The notes: generated by a model from the sequence alone, not told the origin. A DNA stretch of 64,000 nucleotides from VBDM01 sp035499735 (GCA_035499735.1 DATJYC010000062.1:1-64000); one strand, 5' to 3'. Positions 34,398 to 45,286 are shown, counted from the stretch's first letter. Program-made: numbers and translations.

Positions 34398-34499
34398 ATG
34401 ATGAAGTACTGGCTTGATTCGCTTTGGGGCACGGTCATCAGCGGCCTCATCCTCACCTTGATCCTCCACAACATCATCGCGCATGCTCTAGGAGGCTGA
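34398..34499 (+). CDS. 33-residue single-span membrane microprotein
   Basis: An ATG at 34398 is preceded by AAGGAGAA at the right distance. The product is a short polar start (MMKYWLDSLWG) followed by one hydrophobic helix (TVISGLILTLILHNIIAHAL) and GG. The stop TGA at 34497-34499 is one base before the next ATG, whose ribosome binding site GGAGG lies inside this small gene. The two are therefore translationally coupled. The helix contains two His, unusual in a membrane span and possibly metal- or heme-related. I know no family name. Confidence 0.65.
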   Translation: MMKYWLDSLWGTVISGLILTLILHNIIAHALGG

Positions 34500-34500
34500 C

Positions 34501-34992
34501 ATGGATTGGGTACCCGCAATCTCCCGCTGGATCCACTTCATGGCAGGCGTGATGTGGATCGGCCTGCTCTACTACTTCAACTTCGTCAACGTCGCAGCCG
34601 CCAAGGCGGCCGCCGCGGATGGCACCGGAGCCGGCATCTCGAAGCACGTCATGCCGCGAGCGCTGTTCTGGTTCCGTTGGGGCGCCGTCGTGACCTGGCT
34701 CGCGGGCGCATCCCTGCTGTCGCGGCACTTCCTCGACGCTTTCCTGTTCCTCAACAAGGCGTACTATCCGATCGGCATCGGCGCCTGGCTGGGCACCATC
34801 ATGCTCTTCAACGTTTGGGTGCTGATCTGGCCCAAGCAAAAGAAGATCCTGGGGATCGTGTCGGCAAGCGACGAGGAAAAGAACAAGGCGCGCCGGGTGG
34901 CCTTTCTCGCCTCGCGCACCAACACCATGCTCTCCATCCCCATGCTCTACTTCATGGCAGCGGGCGCGCATAGCGCGCTGTTCTTCGGCTAG
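34501..34992 (+). CDS. PuuD-like (urate oxidase N-terminal type) membrane protein
   Basis: 163 residues and four predicted membrane helices. The start WVPAISRWIHFMAGVMWIGLLYYFNFVNV and the ALFWFRWGAVVTWLAG and IGIGAWLGTIMLFNVWVLIWPKQKKIL segments match the membrane domain of PuuD/DUF989 proteins. The C-terminal cytochrome c domain of full PuuD is absent, so urate oxidation is doubtful; this is the short stand-alone form. Conserved His and Arg in the helices suggest a redox or heme role. It begins one base after the 33-residue microprotein and ends before a strong bidirectional terminator. Confidence 0.8.
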   Translation: MDWVPAISRWIHFMAGVMWIGLLYYFNFVNVAAAKAAAADGTGAGISKHVMPRALFWFRWGAVVTWLAGASLLSRHFLDAFLFLNKAYYPIGIGAWLGTIMLFNVWVLIWPKQKKILGIVSASDEEKNKARRVAFLASRTNTMLSIPMLYFMAAGAHSALFFG

Positions 34993-35007
34993 AGCACCTT
35001 CGGAATA

Positions 35008-35036
35008 GAAAGCGGACGGCTTCGCCGTCCGCTTTC
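35008..35036. terminator. Bidirectional intrinsic terminator
   Basis: GAAAGCGGACGGC and GCCGTCCGCTTTC form a perfect 13-bp stem around a TTC loop, followed by TTCTTCTT on the plus strand and preceded by an A-rich tract that gives T residues on the minus strand. It lies between the convergent PuuD-like and DUF192 genes and can serve both. Confidence 0.85.
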
Positions 35037-35057
35037 TTCTTCCTATTATTAAGCGGT

Positions 35058-35501
35058 CTAGCGCGCGGCGGGAGCCTTCGAGACTCCGAGGACGCTAGCG
35101 CCGGGCTTGAGGCCCTTGGACGCGAACCATCCGCGCGTCATCTCGAGCGCGAACTTCACCGGTGCGGCGGCGCAGTGGGTATTCTCCGTCAGCGGCTGCA
35201 TCTCGGCGGTATTGACGATCTTGCCGTCGGCGTCGAGGAACGCGATCGACAAGGGAATAAGGGTGTTTTTCATCCAGAAGCAATGAGGTTCAGCCTGTGG
35301 AAACACGAATAGCATGCCCTCGTTGGGCCCGAGGTACTTGCGGAACATCAGACCCTGCGTGCGGGATTCCAGCGTGTTGGCGACCTCGGCATGAATGAGG
35401 TGGATGCCCGCGGCGAGTTCGATCGTGGGCGGCTGGGCGAGCGCGGACGCCGCCGCGATCGCACCGGCCAGTGCCGTCACCCAGGCTGGGAGAGTCTTCA
35501 A
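35058..35501 (-). CDS. DUF192 exported protein
   Basis: 147 residues from a TTG at 35501, preferred because GGAGG lies 5 bases upstream and the product then begins with a normal signal peptide (KTLPAWVTALAGAIAAASALA). An ATG five codons upstream would place that site inside the gene. The DUF192 core is visible: ANTLESRTQGLMFRKYLGPNEGMLFVF, CFWMKNTLIPLSIAFLDADGKIVNTAEMQPLT, and GWFASKGLKPGASV. The family is widespread and small; function is not established. It is followed by the bidirectional terminator. Confidence 0.9.
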   Translation of the reverse strand: MKTLPAWVTALAGAIAAASALAQPPTIELAAGIHLIHAEVANTLESRTQGLMFRKYLGPNEGMLFVFPQAEPHCFWMKNTLIPLSIAFLDADGKIVNTAEMQPLTENTHCAAAPVKFALEMTRGWFASKGLKPGASVLGVSKAPAAR

Positions 35502-35520
35502 GCGGTCCTCCTGCATTCCG

Positions 35521-35553
35521 AAAACAAAAAAGGCAGGGGTTGAGCCCTGCCTT
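35521..35553 (-). terminator. Intrinsic terminator of the Lys-rich exported protein gene
   Basis: On the minus strand, AAGGCAGGG, a 6-base loop and CCCTGCCTT form a 9-bp stem followed by TTTTTTGTTTT. It lies 20 bases after the stop of the gene at 35574-35774 and upstream of the DUF192 gene. Confidence 0.88.
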
Positions 35554-35573
35554 GTCGTTCGTCGTACGGCGAA

Positions 35574-35774
35574 TTACTTCTTCATCTCGTCCTTCTTGGC
35601 GCCGTCCTTCTTGGCTTGCTTCTTGGAGGACTTCTTGCTCTTCTTGCTCTTGTCGCTCTTCTTCGTTTCTTCCTTCTTTTCCATCGGCTGGGCGCCGGTG
35701 TGCGATGCCGCAAGGGCAAAGCCGCTCGAAAGCGCAAACACCGCGGCGATCAGGATGGAGATCAGCTTCCTCAT
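35574..35774 (-). CDS. Small Lys-rich exported protein (copy 1)
   Basis: 66 residues. A signal peptide (MRKLISILIAAVFALSSGFALA) is followed by ASHTGAQP and then a 36-residue tail in which 17 residues are Lys, arranged as KK pairs between Ser/Asp/Glu/Gln. A paralogue lies at 60963-61151 with the same signal-AASHTGAQP-Lys-tail plan, and each copy has its own intrinsic terminator. Such a polycationic tail could bind anionic polymers (LPS, nucleic acid, polyphosphate). That is inference; no known family is recognised. Confidence 0.75.
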   Translation of the reverse strand: MRKLISILIAAVFALSSGFALAASHTGAQPMEKKEETKKSDKSKKSKKSSKKQAKKDGAKKDEMKK

Positions 35775-35997
35775 GTTTTCCTCTCCGTGAAGTTAAGGAT
35801 CAGGTTGTGACCAGTCCTTGGCTTCGGAACCAGTCCCCTCCAGTAACGCCCTGTATGACTGAAGGTTGACAGGCGTTCGAGCCCAGTCACCTTTCCCCAT
35901 AGAATCAAAAGACTGCGATGGCCCACCTGGGATGCCGCGCGGCAAAGACAGCGCCGGGCCCGTTCTGCCAGGGCCGGTTAAGAAGGGGAACCTACAG

Positions 35998-36022
35998 GAT
36001 CGGGCAGCCATGCCGCCCGATC
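35998..36022 (-). terminator. Hairpin after the cold-shock gene (weak terminator candidate)
   Basis: GATCGGGCGGC and GCTGCCCGATC pair across ATG with one G-U, giving an 11-bp stem 13 bases after the csp stop. There is no T-run on the minus strand, so termination may be Rho-assisted or the hairpin may protect the mRNA 3' end. Confidence 0.4.
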
Positions 36023-36034
36023 ACGCTGCGAGTC

Positions 36035-36241
36035 TCAGCCCGCGGCTTGGATGTTCGAAGCCTGCTTGCCCTTTGGGCCCTGCGTAACTTCGAAGCTGAC
36101 CTTCTGTCCTTCCTTGAGCGTCTTGAAACCGCTCATCTGAATCGCGGAGAAGTGCGCGAACAAATCCTCGCCGCCGTCATCCGGGGTTATAAAGCCATAA
36201 CCCTTGGCATCGTTGAACCACTTTACCGTACCTGTTGGCAT
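36035..36241 (-). CDS. Cold-shock domain protein, CspA family
   Basis: 68 residues. The RNP1-type motif KGYGFITPDDGGEDLFAHFSAI and TVKWFNDAKGYGF mark a single cold-shock domain. It binds single-stranded RNA and DNA and melts mRNA structure. The ATG at 36241 gives MPTGTVKWFND, with AGGAAGG close upstream; the 32-residue extension is not family-like. No promoter was identified in the 340-base gap before clpS, so the leader could be long, as for cspA-type mRNAs. Confidence 0.96.
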   Translation of the reverse strand: MPTGTVKWFNDAKGYGFITPDDGGEDLFAHFSAIQMSGFKTLKEGQKVSFEVTQGPKGKQASNIQAAG

Positions 36242-36584
36242 AGAGCCTTCCTGAATTTTTGAAACGGGAATTTCCCAACTATGCCTGTACTTCAACGCAG
36301 CAGAGGGATTTGAACCTGCAGACCGCATGGAGGACAAACACAGGGAGCCTTTTACGCGCTTTGCGCGATGTCGTCAAGTACCGTCGCAGAGCGTCAACTC
36401 TTTGTTCTGCCGGCACGTTTGAGGTTGCATGGGGTGATGACAGCGACTACATTATGAGCGAGGCGAGTGCAGGCGTCAGCGCAGTTCCAGCGAAGGGTGG
36501 AGCGCTAATCCTTGCGAACTTCCGCCCGGAAGGGACCCAGGAACGTTTGACGGGTGGGTGCATCTGGCATAAGTTAAATGACGT
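36242..36584. other. csp-clpS divergent intergenic region
   Basis: About 340 bases containing the csp leader on the minus strand and the clpS promoter region on the plus strand. TTGACG at 36547-36552 with TAAGTT 17 bases later is a possible clpS promoter, though it would leave only a few bases of leader. A tRNA T-arm-like string near 36305 does not fold into a tRNA. Nothing else recognisable. Confidence 0.45.
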
Positions 36585-36893
36585 ATGGCAACGCGCATGC
36601 GGGAAGGCACCTTACTCGAGGCCAAGAAGGCCAAGCTCAAGCCTCCTCCCCTCTTCAAGGTCATCCTGTTGAACGACGACTACACCCCGATGGAATTCGT
36701 CGTCGCCGTGCTGCAACGGTTCTTCTCGATGACGCGGGAAAAGGCGACTCAGATCATGCTGAAGGTTCACCGGGAAGGCATGGGTATCTGCGGGATCTAC
36801 CCGAGAGACGTCGCGACGACCAAGGTGGAGCAGGTGGTCGGCTACGCACGCAAGCATCAGCACCCGCTACAATGTGTCATGGAGGAAACCTGA
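36585..36893 (+). CDS. clpS: ATP-dependent Clp protease adaptor ClpS
   Basis: 102 residues. ClpS binds N-degron substrates and hands them to ClpA. Family signature: PPLFKVILLNDDYTPMEFVVAVLQRFF, with the Asp-Asp that contacts the substrate N-terminus, then MTREKATQIMLKVHREGMGICGIYPRDVATTKVEQV. A later in-frame ATG (residue 5) is the alternative start. clpA follows 54 bases downstream. Confidence 0.97.
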   Translation: MATRMREGTLLEAKKAKLKPPPLFKVILLNDDYTPMEFVVAVLQRFFSMTREKATQIMLKVHREGMGICGIYPRDVATTKVEQVVGYARKHQHPLQCVMEET

Positions 36894-36947
36894 GAATCAG
36901 AAGAGGGCGCCGAGCCCCGCGGTTCCGATGAAAGCTGTGGACGAAAC

Positions 36948-39227
<2,280 letters not shown>

Positions 39228-39256
39228 ACGTCTGCCTACTGGCGGCTCCCCACCGG

Positions 39257-39568
39257 ATGATCCGCCTGCTGCTTCCTGCCTTGCTCGTCCTGGCGATCGC
39301 CCCGGCTCCCCCTTGTCTGGGCCAGACTGCCCCACCGCCTCCGGGACGCGATTTGGCCGCAGCCTGCGCCAACTGCCATGCAACGAATGGCGTGAGCAAA
39401 TCCGGCATACCGAGCCTCGCGGGCCGGGAGCGCTCCGAGCTCGTACGCCTCGTGCAGGAGTTCAAGTCCGGCAGACGGCCCGCCACGGTAATGCACCAGA
39501 TCGCCAGGGGCTATTCCGACGAGCAGATCGAGGCGATCGCCGCCTATCTGTCCGCGCAGACCAGGTAG
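39257..39568 (+). CDS. soxE: Class I cytochrome c, SoxE/FccA-type heme subunit
   Basis: 103 residues with a signal peptide to about residue 23. A single heme site CANCH lies near the mature N-terminus and the axial Met is probably in the TVMHQIARGYSD segment. The end is EQIEAIAAYLSAQ. It is directly followed by the flavoprotein subunit 7 bases later, the standard arrangement for flavocytochrome c sulfide dehydrogenase. The monoheme form corresponds to SoxE rather than the diheme FccA of purple sulfur bacteria. Periplasmic. Confidence 0.88.
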   Translation: MIRLLLPALLVLAIAPAPPCLGQTAPPPPGRDLAAACANCHATNGVSKSGIPSLAGRERSELVRLVQEFKSGRRPATVMHQIARGYSDEQIEAIAAYLSAQTR

Positions 39569-39575
39569 CTGGGCC

Positions 39576-40856
39576 ATGATCCGCATGAGCCGGCGCGCTT
39601 TTCTCAAATGCTCGAGCGCGGCCGCAGCCGCGTCCCTGCTTCCGGGCTGCGCGGCCGAGCCCGCGGCGCCAGAGAGGACCATCGGGCGCGTGGTCGTCAT
39701 CGGGGGCGGATACGGCGGCGCGACCGCGGCGAAATACCTGCGCCTGTGGAGCGCCGGCGCGATCGAAGTAACGCTCGTCGAGCGCGAGACCGAGTTCGTT
39801 TCCTGCCCGGTGTCGAACCTCATTCTCGGCGGTACGCGGACCCTCGCCGACATTACGCGCGGCTACGGAGGGCTGCGTGCCCACGGGGTGCGCGTGATCC
39901 AGGACGAGGCCACCCGGATCGACGTCGAAAGGCGAACGGTCGCACTTGCGCGCGGCGCGGACCTGCCGTACGACCGGCTCGTCGTCTCGCCCGCGGTCGA
40001 TCTCATGTTCGACGAGATCGAGGGCTACGACGCGGAGGCGCGCAAGGCGATCCTCGCCGCGTGGAAGGGCTCGGAGATCGTCGCCCTGCGGCGGCAGCTC
40101 GAAGCGATGAGCGATGGAGGGGTTTTCGTCATCGCTGTCCCTCGTGCACCTTTCCGTTGCCCCCCTGGGCCCTACGAGCGCGCCTGCCAGGTCGCCTTCT
40201 ACCTCAAGCGGGTGAAGCCGCGCTCCAAGGTGCTGGTGCTCGACGCTAACGAGGACCTGGTATCCAAGCCGGCGCTCTTCAAGGCCGCCTGGAGCGAGTT
40301 GTACAGGGGCCTCATCGAGTACCGCAACAACAGCGAGGTCAGGGCCGTTGACGCGCGCGCTGCGTCCGTCAAGACCGACTTCGATACGATCAAGGGCGAC
40401 GTGCTCAACGTGCTGCCGCCCATGCGCGCGGCCGGCATCGCGCGCAACGCCGGCCTCATGACCGGAGGCACGCACTGGTGCGGCGTCGACTGGCTCAGCA
40501 TGGAATCCCTCGCACACAAGCGTATCCACGTCCTAGGCGACGCCACCCTGTCGGCTCCCGCGATGCCCAAGTCCGGCCACATGGCCAACAACCACGCCAA
40601 GCTCGCCGCCGCCGCGATTGTCGAGCTGATGAACGGCCGCCAGCCGAACCCAGAGCCCGTGATCACGAATACCTGCTACAGCTACGTCAGCGACAGGGAA
40701 GCGATCCACGTCGCATCGGTGCATCGCTACGATCCGGTGCAGAAGACCATGGTCGTCGTACCGGGAGCGTCGGGTGTTTCGACTGCGCGAAGCGAGCTCG
40801 AGGGCACCTACGCCCAAGGCTGGGCGCAGAATATCTGGGCGGACGTGCTGGGCTAG
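39576..40856 (+). CDS. soxF: Flavocytochrome c sulfide dehydrogenase flavoprotein subunit (SoxF/FccB)
   Basis: 426 residues. A Tat signal (SRRAFLKCSSAAAAASLLPGCA) exports the folded FAD protein. The Rossmann motif is VVVIGGGYGGATAAKYL. Cys in FVSCPVSNLILGG matches the residue that binds FAD covalently. The redox-active pair corresponds to RCPPGPYERA and TNTCYSYV. It oxidises sulfide to sulfur or polysulfide and passes electrons to the SoxE cytochrome. An alternative start is the ATG three codons later. Its TAG stop shares CTAG with the lhr stop on the other strand. Confidence 0.94.
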   Translation: MIRMSRRAFLKCSSAAAAASLLPGCAAEPAAPERTIGRVVVIGGGYGGATAAKYLRLWSAGAIEVTLVERETEFVSCPVSNLILGGTRTLADITRGYGGLRAHGVRVIQDEATRIDVERRTVALARGADLPYDRLVVSPAVDLMFDEIEGYDAEARKAILAAWKGSEIVALRRQLEAMSDGGVFVIAVPRAPFRCPPGPYERACQVAFYLKRVKPRSKVLVLDANEDLVSKPALFKAAWSELYRGLIEYRNNSEVRAVDARAASVKTDFDTIKGDVLNVLPPMRAAGIARNAGLMTGGTHWCGVDWLSMESLAHKRIHVLGDATLSAPAMPKSGHMANNHAKLAAAAIVELMNGRQPNPEPVITNTCYSYVSDREAIHVASVHRYDPVQKTMVVVPGASGVSTARSELEGTYAQGWAQNIWADVLG

Positions 40857-43800
40857 CCGGGAAGCGGGACTCGCAGACGGCGCTCCAGCCAGCGCTTGCG
40901 CGCCGCCGACGAGAGCGGGCGAAGGTCGGGCCCTGCAAACTTCGATGGCGGCCAGAACAGCGATTTCAGGGTTGTGTCATCGTACTCCGACGCGGCCAGC
41001 CGCCGCACCTCGCCGCCTTCCAGCGCCGCGATCGGGAGCCCGTCGCGGAACAGCACGCGGTTCGGCGCGATCGCGGACACGCGCGCCTCGGGGGTGAGAA
41101 TGCCGACGAGATTGAGCGGATCGGCTGCGGAAAGAGCAACGAGCTCGCCGTTCCTGTCCAGCTTGCGCACGGCGCGCAACCTGCCGACCGCGTCGGGGAG
41201 CGCAAACTGTTCGCCACCGAATCCGGAGACGAAGCGTCCGCCGCGGATCTCGCCGCGCGCCTCCAGCCGGCGGTATACCGAAGCGAGCTCGCGCCAGGGC
41301 GGCAGCCGCTGCTCGCGCGCGAGCAGCGCCCGGAACACCACGCCGTAGCGACCGAGCAGCGAACGCGCGATCGCCTCGACCCGCGCCTTCTGGTCGGCGT
41401 GGGCGTCGCCGTGCAGCAGAGCCCACCGCCCGGCCGCATCCACTCCGACATTCGATCCGCGCCGGCGCGAGCGCCGTTTGTGCTTTTCCGACGGCGCAAG
41501 GAGCGCGCGCAGGCCGCCGAAGCTGTCCGCAGTGACGAGCCCGGCGCCCGCAAGCTCGCCCAGGGCACGTTCGACCTGATTGCGCAGAAGGCCCGCCACC
41601 CCCGCGAGTTCGTGGAAGAACGAAGCCCCCCGCGAGCGCAGGGCGTCGTGGACCGCGCGCGCATCCGATGTAAGATCACCCGGCTCGGACCCGGTCGTGG
41701 AACGCCACAGCGCGGCGTGCTCGCGCGGCATGAGAGCGATGGGGGAGCTGCGCAAAGGCGCCCTGCTCGCCCCTGCCGCAGGCGTCATGCGCCCCCAGGC
41801 GACGCGCCCGGAAAGGCAGAGTCGGTCGATGAAACCGGGCTCGTAGTCCTGGACGCGCGCGGCGAGCACGTCCCGCTCCCAGGCGCCCGCCGGAAGCTCG
41901 AAGCCGTCGATCTGCTCGATCGCTGCGGCGAGACCCTCCACGCCTTTCAGTCGGGTCTCTTCGGCGACGTGCTGCCAGTGGAGCAGGAAGCGCATGAAGT
42001 CCGCCGCGCCGACGGGCTCGATCTCGGCGCGCAGGCGGTTAAGGGTGTACCGGTGGATGCGCGCGAGGAGCCGTCGGTCGCACCACTCAAGGACGTCCGC
42101 GCCCGGAGCAAACCGCCCGCGCAGGAGCTTGCCCTCGCCTTCGAGGGCGAGCAGGGCCCCGTCGACGAGAGCCGTGTCGCTCAGGGCCAGCGAATCGGCG
42201 AGCGCGCGCGCCGTCATGGGCCCGAGTACTTCCATCCGCCCGCGGACCAGCTCGCGCGCCGCTTCCTCCCTAGTCCACGTCCTGCGCAGGCGTTCAGGTA
42301 TCTGCGGTGCCGCGCGCTGCGGCACCACCGCGTTCAGCTCGTCGTAGCGCTCGACCGAGATCCAGAATCCGCCGGCGTCGAAAGCCCGCCCCGAGGCGAC
42401 GAGCTGATCGAAGAGCGTGCGCCAGTGCGACGCCGCCTCCTCCGCGCGCACGAACCCCGCGAGCAGCAGCGTGTCGTGCAGCTCGTCGGCGGTATTGGCC
42501 GCGGGCCAGGCTTCCTCGCGCACGCGCTCGATCGCGGCCGCATCGAGCGCGCCGAGATCGTCCGCGCTACGCGCCTCGGTCGCGCGGCGCGTGTATACCG
42601 CGCGCGTGCGGCGCTCCTCGAGCGGCGCGTCGTCGAGGAACGTATAGACGGCCGAGTTCAGGATCTCGTGGGACAGCACCGAGGGCTCGGGCGTGTCGCG
42701 CGCGAGGAGCTTCAGCTCGCCCGCGAAGACGCGCTTGAGGTACTCGACGAGCTGCGGCAGGTCCATCGCCTGCTCGAGGCAGTCGCGCATCGCCTGATCG
42801 ACGAGCGGATGCTCGGGCAGCTCGCGCGCGCCGTGGATGTTGTCCTGGCAGGCCGCGGCGTCGGGGAAAATCGCGGCGAGCAGCTCCTCCGCGATCATGC
42901 GCTGGATCTGCGCCGGCAGCCGCGCGCCGTTGCGGCTGCGGGGAACGGCGAGCGCGAGCGTCGTCGACCAGCGCCAGCGCGTCTCGAAGATCGGCGACTG
43001 GAGCACTGCTTGCTCGAGCGTCTCGCGCACCGTCTTGGGGTTGAGGTAGCGAAACACCTCCTCGAGCGGGAACGAGTGCATGGGTCCCAGCGAGAGCACC
43101 AGCGCCTCGTCGGTCGCAGCCGCCTGCAGCTCGAAGTTGAAGCTCTGGCAGAACTTCTTGCGCAGCGCGAGGCCCCAGGCGCGGTTGACGCGACTGCCGA
43201 GCGGCGCGTGCAAGACGAGCTGCATGCCGCCGGCCTCGTCGAAGAAGCGCTCGAGCACCAGCGTCTCCCGGGTCGGCAGCGAACCGAGCGCGCGCTTGCC
43301 TTCGGCGAGATAAGCCACGATCTGCTCGGCTGCGGAGCGCGACAGCGCGTAGTCGTCCTCGAGCCACTTCGCGGCCGCCTCCAGGTCGCCGGCCTTGCGC
43401 GGCTGCTCGGGCCCGGGAAGGCGCTCGTCGGCGGCGGCGCGCAGCCTCGAGACCGCGGCGCTCATCTCGTCCGAGCGCGAAGGCGCCTCGCCCAGCCAGA
43501 AAGGCATCGAGGGCGGCTGCCCTTTCGCGTCGGCGACGCGCACCACGCCGTTGCCGATCTGGAGAATGCGCCACGAGGTGTTGCCGAGCTGGAAGATGTC
43601 CCCGGGAAGCGACTCGATCGCGAAATCCTCGTTGAGGGTGCCGATGAAGGTGCCCTCCGGCTCGAGCTGGACCCGGTAGTCGAATACCTCCGGGATAGCG
43701 CCGCCGGACTGGATCGCGGACATGCGCGATCCCGGGCGGGCGCGCAGCTTCCGGTGGACTGCGTCGTAGTGGACGAGCGCGGCGCGCCGGCCGCGCTTGG

Positions 43801-45211
43801 TGGCGTAGCCGGTCGCGAGCATGGTGACGACGTCGGCGAACTCGGCGCCGGTGAGCTCCCGGTACGGCCACGCGCGGCGGCACAGGTCCAGCAGCGAGAG
43901 CTCGTCCCACTCCTCCGCCGCGACCTCGGCGACGACCTGCTGAGCGAGAACGTCCACGGGCTTGCCGGGAATCGCGACGCGATCGAGCTCGCCGTCCTTC
44001 GCCGCGCGCACCATCGCCGCGCACTCGATCAGGTCGTCGCGCGTGAGCGGGAAAAGGCGCCCTTTCGGCAGCCCCGAAACGGTGTGGCCGGACCGACCGA
44101 CGCGCTGCAGAAACGTCGCGATGCGGTGCGGCGAGGAGATCTGGCAGACGAGATCGACGTGGCCGATGTCGATGCCGAGCTCGAGCGACGCCGTCGCGAC
44201 GAGCACCCTGAGCTGGCCTTCCTTGAGCCGGGTCTCCGCCGACAGCCTCACCTCCTTCGCGAGGCTGCCGTGGTGCGCGGCGACGTGCTCTGCGCCGAGG
44301 TGGTCGGATAGCTGGTGCGCCATGCGCTCGGCCAGCCGCCGCGTGTTGACGAAGACGAGCGTGGTCCGGTGCGACTCGATCAGCTCGACGAGGCGCGCGT
44401 AGATCTCCTGCCACACCTCGAGCGACATCACCGCCTCGAGCGGGGAGCCCGGCACCTCGATCGCGAGGTCCATGCGGCGCTTGTGGCCCCGATCGACGAT
44501 CGCGCAGTGCGCGCCCTCCGCGCCCACCAGAAAGCGCGCCACTTCCTCGATCGGCTTCTGAGTCGCCGAGAGCCCGACGCGCTGGAGCTGACGCCCGCAG
44601 ACGTGGTCAAGCCGCTCGAGCGAGAGGGCGAGGTGCGCGCCGCGGCGCGACTCCAGCACCGCGTGGATCTCGTCGACGATCACCGCGCGTGCGGTCGCGA
44701 GCATCCTACGCGAGCGCTCGGCAGTGAGCAGCAGGTACAGCGACTCCGGCGTGGTAACGAGGATGTGGGGCGGCGAGCGCAGCATCGCCGCGCGCTCGAC
44801 CTGCGGTGTGTCACCCGAGCGCACCGCAGCGGTAATGCGCACCGGCGGCAGGCCCGCCTCGCGGGCGATGCGCTCGATCTCGCGGCGCGGCTCGGCGAGG
44901 TTCTTGTGGATGTCGGCCGACAGCGCCTTGAGCGGCGACACGTAGATCACGCGCACCTCGTCGGGCAGTCCCGACGGCCCGGCGAGGTCGCCGCCCTCGA
45001 GGCTCTCGCGGAGCAGCGCGTCGATCGAAACGAGGAACGCGGCGAGCGTCTTGCCCGAGCCCGTGGGCGCGGCGATCAGCGCGTGCCCGCCGGCCCGGAT
45101 CGCTCGCCAGCCCTCGATCTGCGCCTCGGTCGGCGGCAGGATACCCGAGGCTCCGCGGAAGCGCGTTTCCCACCAGCGGCGGATGACGGGATGGAAGTCG
45201 GAGGGGAGCAT
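40853..45211 (-). CDS. lhr: Large Lhr-family DEAD/DEAH helicase
   Basis: 1452 residues, full Lhr length. Motif I is APTGSGKTLAAF (48-59), motif Ia VIYVSPLKALSADI, motif II VIVDEIHAV, and the second RecA domain has QRVGRSGHTVSG. These are followed by winged-helix and beta-barrel parts of the Lhr core and a long C-terminal region. That region includes a segment related to glycosylase-supporting winged helices (about 1100-1430). Lhr is a 3'-5' DNA/RNA translocating helicase in DNA repair. The ATG at 45211 fits the family N-terminus. A very long plus-strand open frame across it is an antisense artefact of GC-rich coding sequence. Confidence 0.96.
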   Translation of the reverse strand: MLPSDFHPVIRRWWETRFRGASGILPPTEAQIEGWRAIRAGGHALIAAPTGSGKTLAAFLVSIDALLRESLEGGDLAGPSGLPDEVRVIYVSPLKALSADIHKNLAEPRREIERIAREAGLPPVRITAAVRSGDTPQVERAAMLRSPPHILVTTPESLYLLLTAERSRRMLATARAVIVDEIHAVLESRRGAHLALSLERLDHVCGRQLQRVGLSATQKPIEEVARFLVGAEGAHCAIVDRGHKRRMDLAIEVPGSPLEAVMSLEVWQEIYARLVELIESHRTTLVFVNTRRLAERMAHQLSDHLGAEHVAAHHGSLAKEVRLSAETRLKEGQLRVLVATASLELGIDIGHVDLVCQISSPHRIATFLQRVGRSGHTVSGLPKGRLFPLTRDDLIECAAMVRAAKDGELDRVAIPGKPVDVLAQQVVAEVAAEEWDELSLLDLCRRAWPYRELTGAEFADVVTMLATGYATKRGRRAALVHYDAVHRKLRARPGSRMSAIQSGGAIPEVFDYRVQLEPEGTFIGTLNEDFAIESLPGDIFQLGNTSWRILQIGNGVVRVADAKGQPPSMPFWLGEAPSRSDEMSAAVSRLRAAADERLPGPEQPRKAGDLEAAAKWLEDDYALSRSAAEQIVAYLAEGKRALGSLPTRETLVLERFFDEAGGMQLVLHAPLGSRVNRAWGLALRKKFCQSFNFELQAAATDEALVLSLGPMHSFPLEEVFRYLNPKTVRETLEQAVLQSPIFETRWRWSTTLALAVPRSRNGARLPAQIQRMIAEELLAAIFPDAAACQDNIHGARELPEHPLVDQAMRDCLEQAMDLPQLVEYLKRVFAGELKLLARDTPEPSVLSHEILNSAVYTFLDDAPLEERRTRAVYTRRATEARSADDLGALDAAAIERVREEAWPAANTADELHDTLLLAGFVRAEEAASHWRTLFDQLVASGRAFDAGGFWISVERYDELNAVVPQRAAPQIPERLRRTWTREEAARELVRGRMEVLGPMTARALADSLALSDTALVDGALLALEGEGKLLRGRFAPGADVLEWCDRRLLARIHRYTLNRLRAEIEPVGAADFMRFLLHWQHVAEETRLKGVEGLAAAIEQIDGFELPAGAWERDVLAARVQDYEPGFIDRLCLSGRVAWGRMTPAAGASRAPLRSSPIALMPREHAALWRSTTGSEPGDLTSDARAVHDALRSRGASFFHELAGVAGLLRNQVERALGELAGAGLVTADSFGGLRALLAPSEKHKRRSRRRGSNVGVDAAGRWALLHGDAHADQKARVEAIARSLLGRYGVVFRALLAREQRLPPWRELASVYRRLEARGEIRGGRFVSGFGGEQFALPDAVGRLRAVRKLDRNGELVALSAADPLNLVGILTPEARVSAIAPNRVLFRDGLPIAALEGGEVRRLAASEYDDTTLKSLFWPPSKFAGPDLRPLSSAARKRWLERRLRVPLPG

Positions 45212-45286
45212 GTCGGACTAGGCACTATACTCCAACGCGGGCTGAACAAGCATACAGTTTCGCAAGCCGCTGTTCTCTGGGGCCGG

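Noticed and set aside
36296..36335. tRNA T-arm-like string (GGGATTTGAACC) in the csp-clpS gap
   Set aside because: No matching acceptor, anticodon or D arm could be folded around it on either strand; it could be a chance match or a very old fragment.
40478..44311. 1277-codon open frame on the plus strand
   Set aside because: Composition (Arg/Ala/Glu/His-rich) is typical of the antisense frame of a GC-rich gene; the minus strand encodes an intact Lhr helicase.
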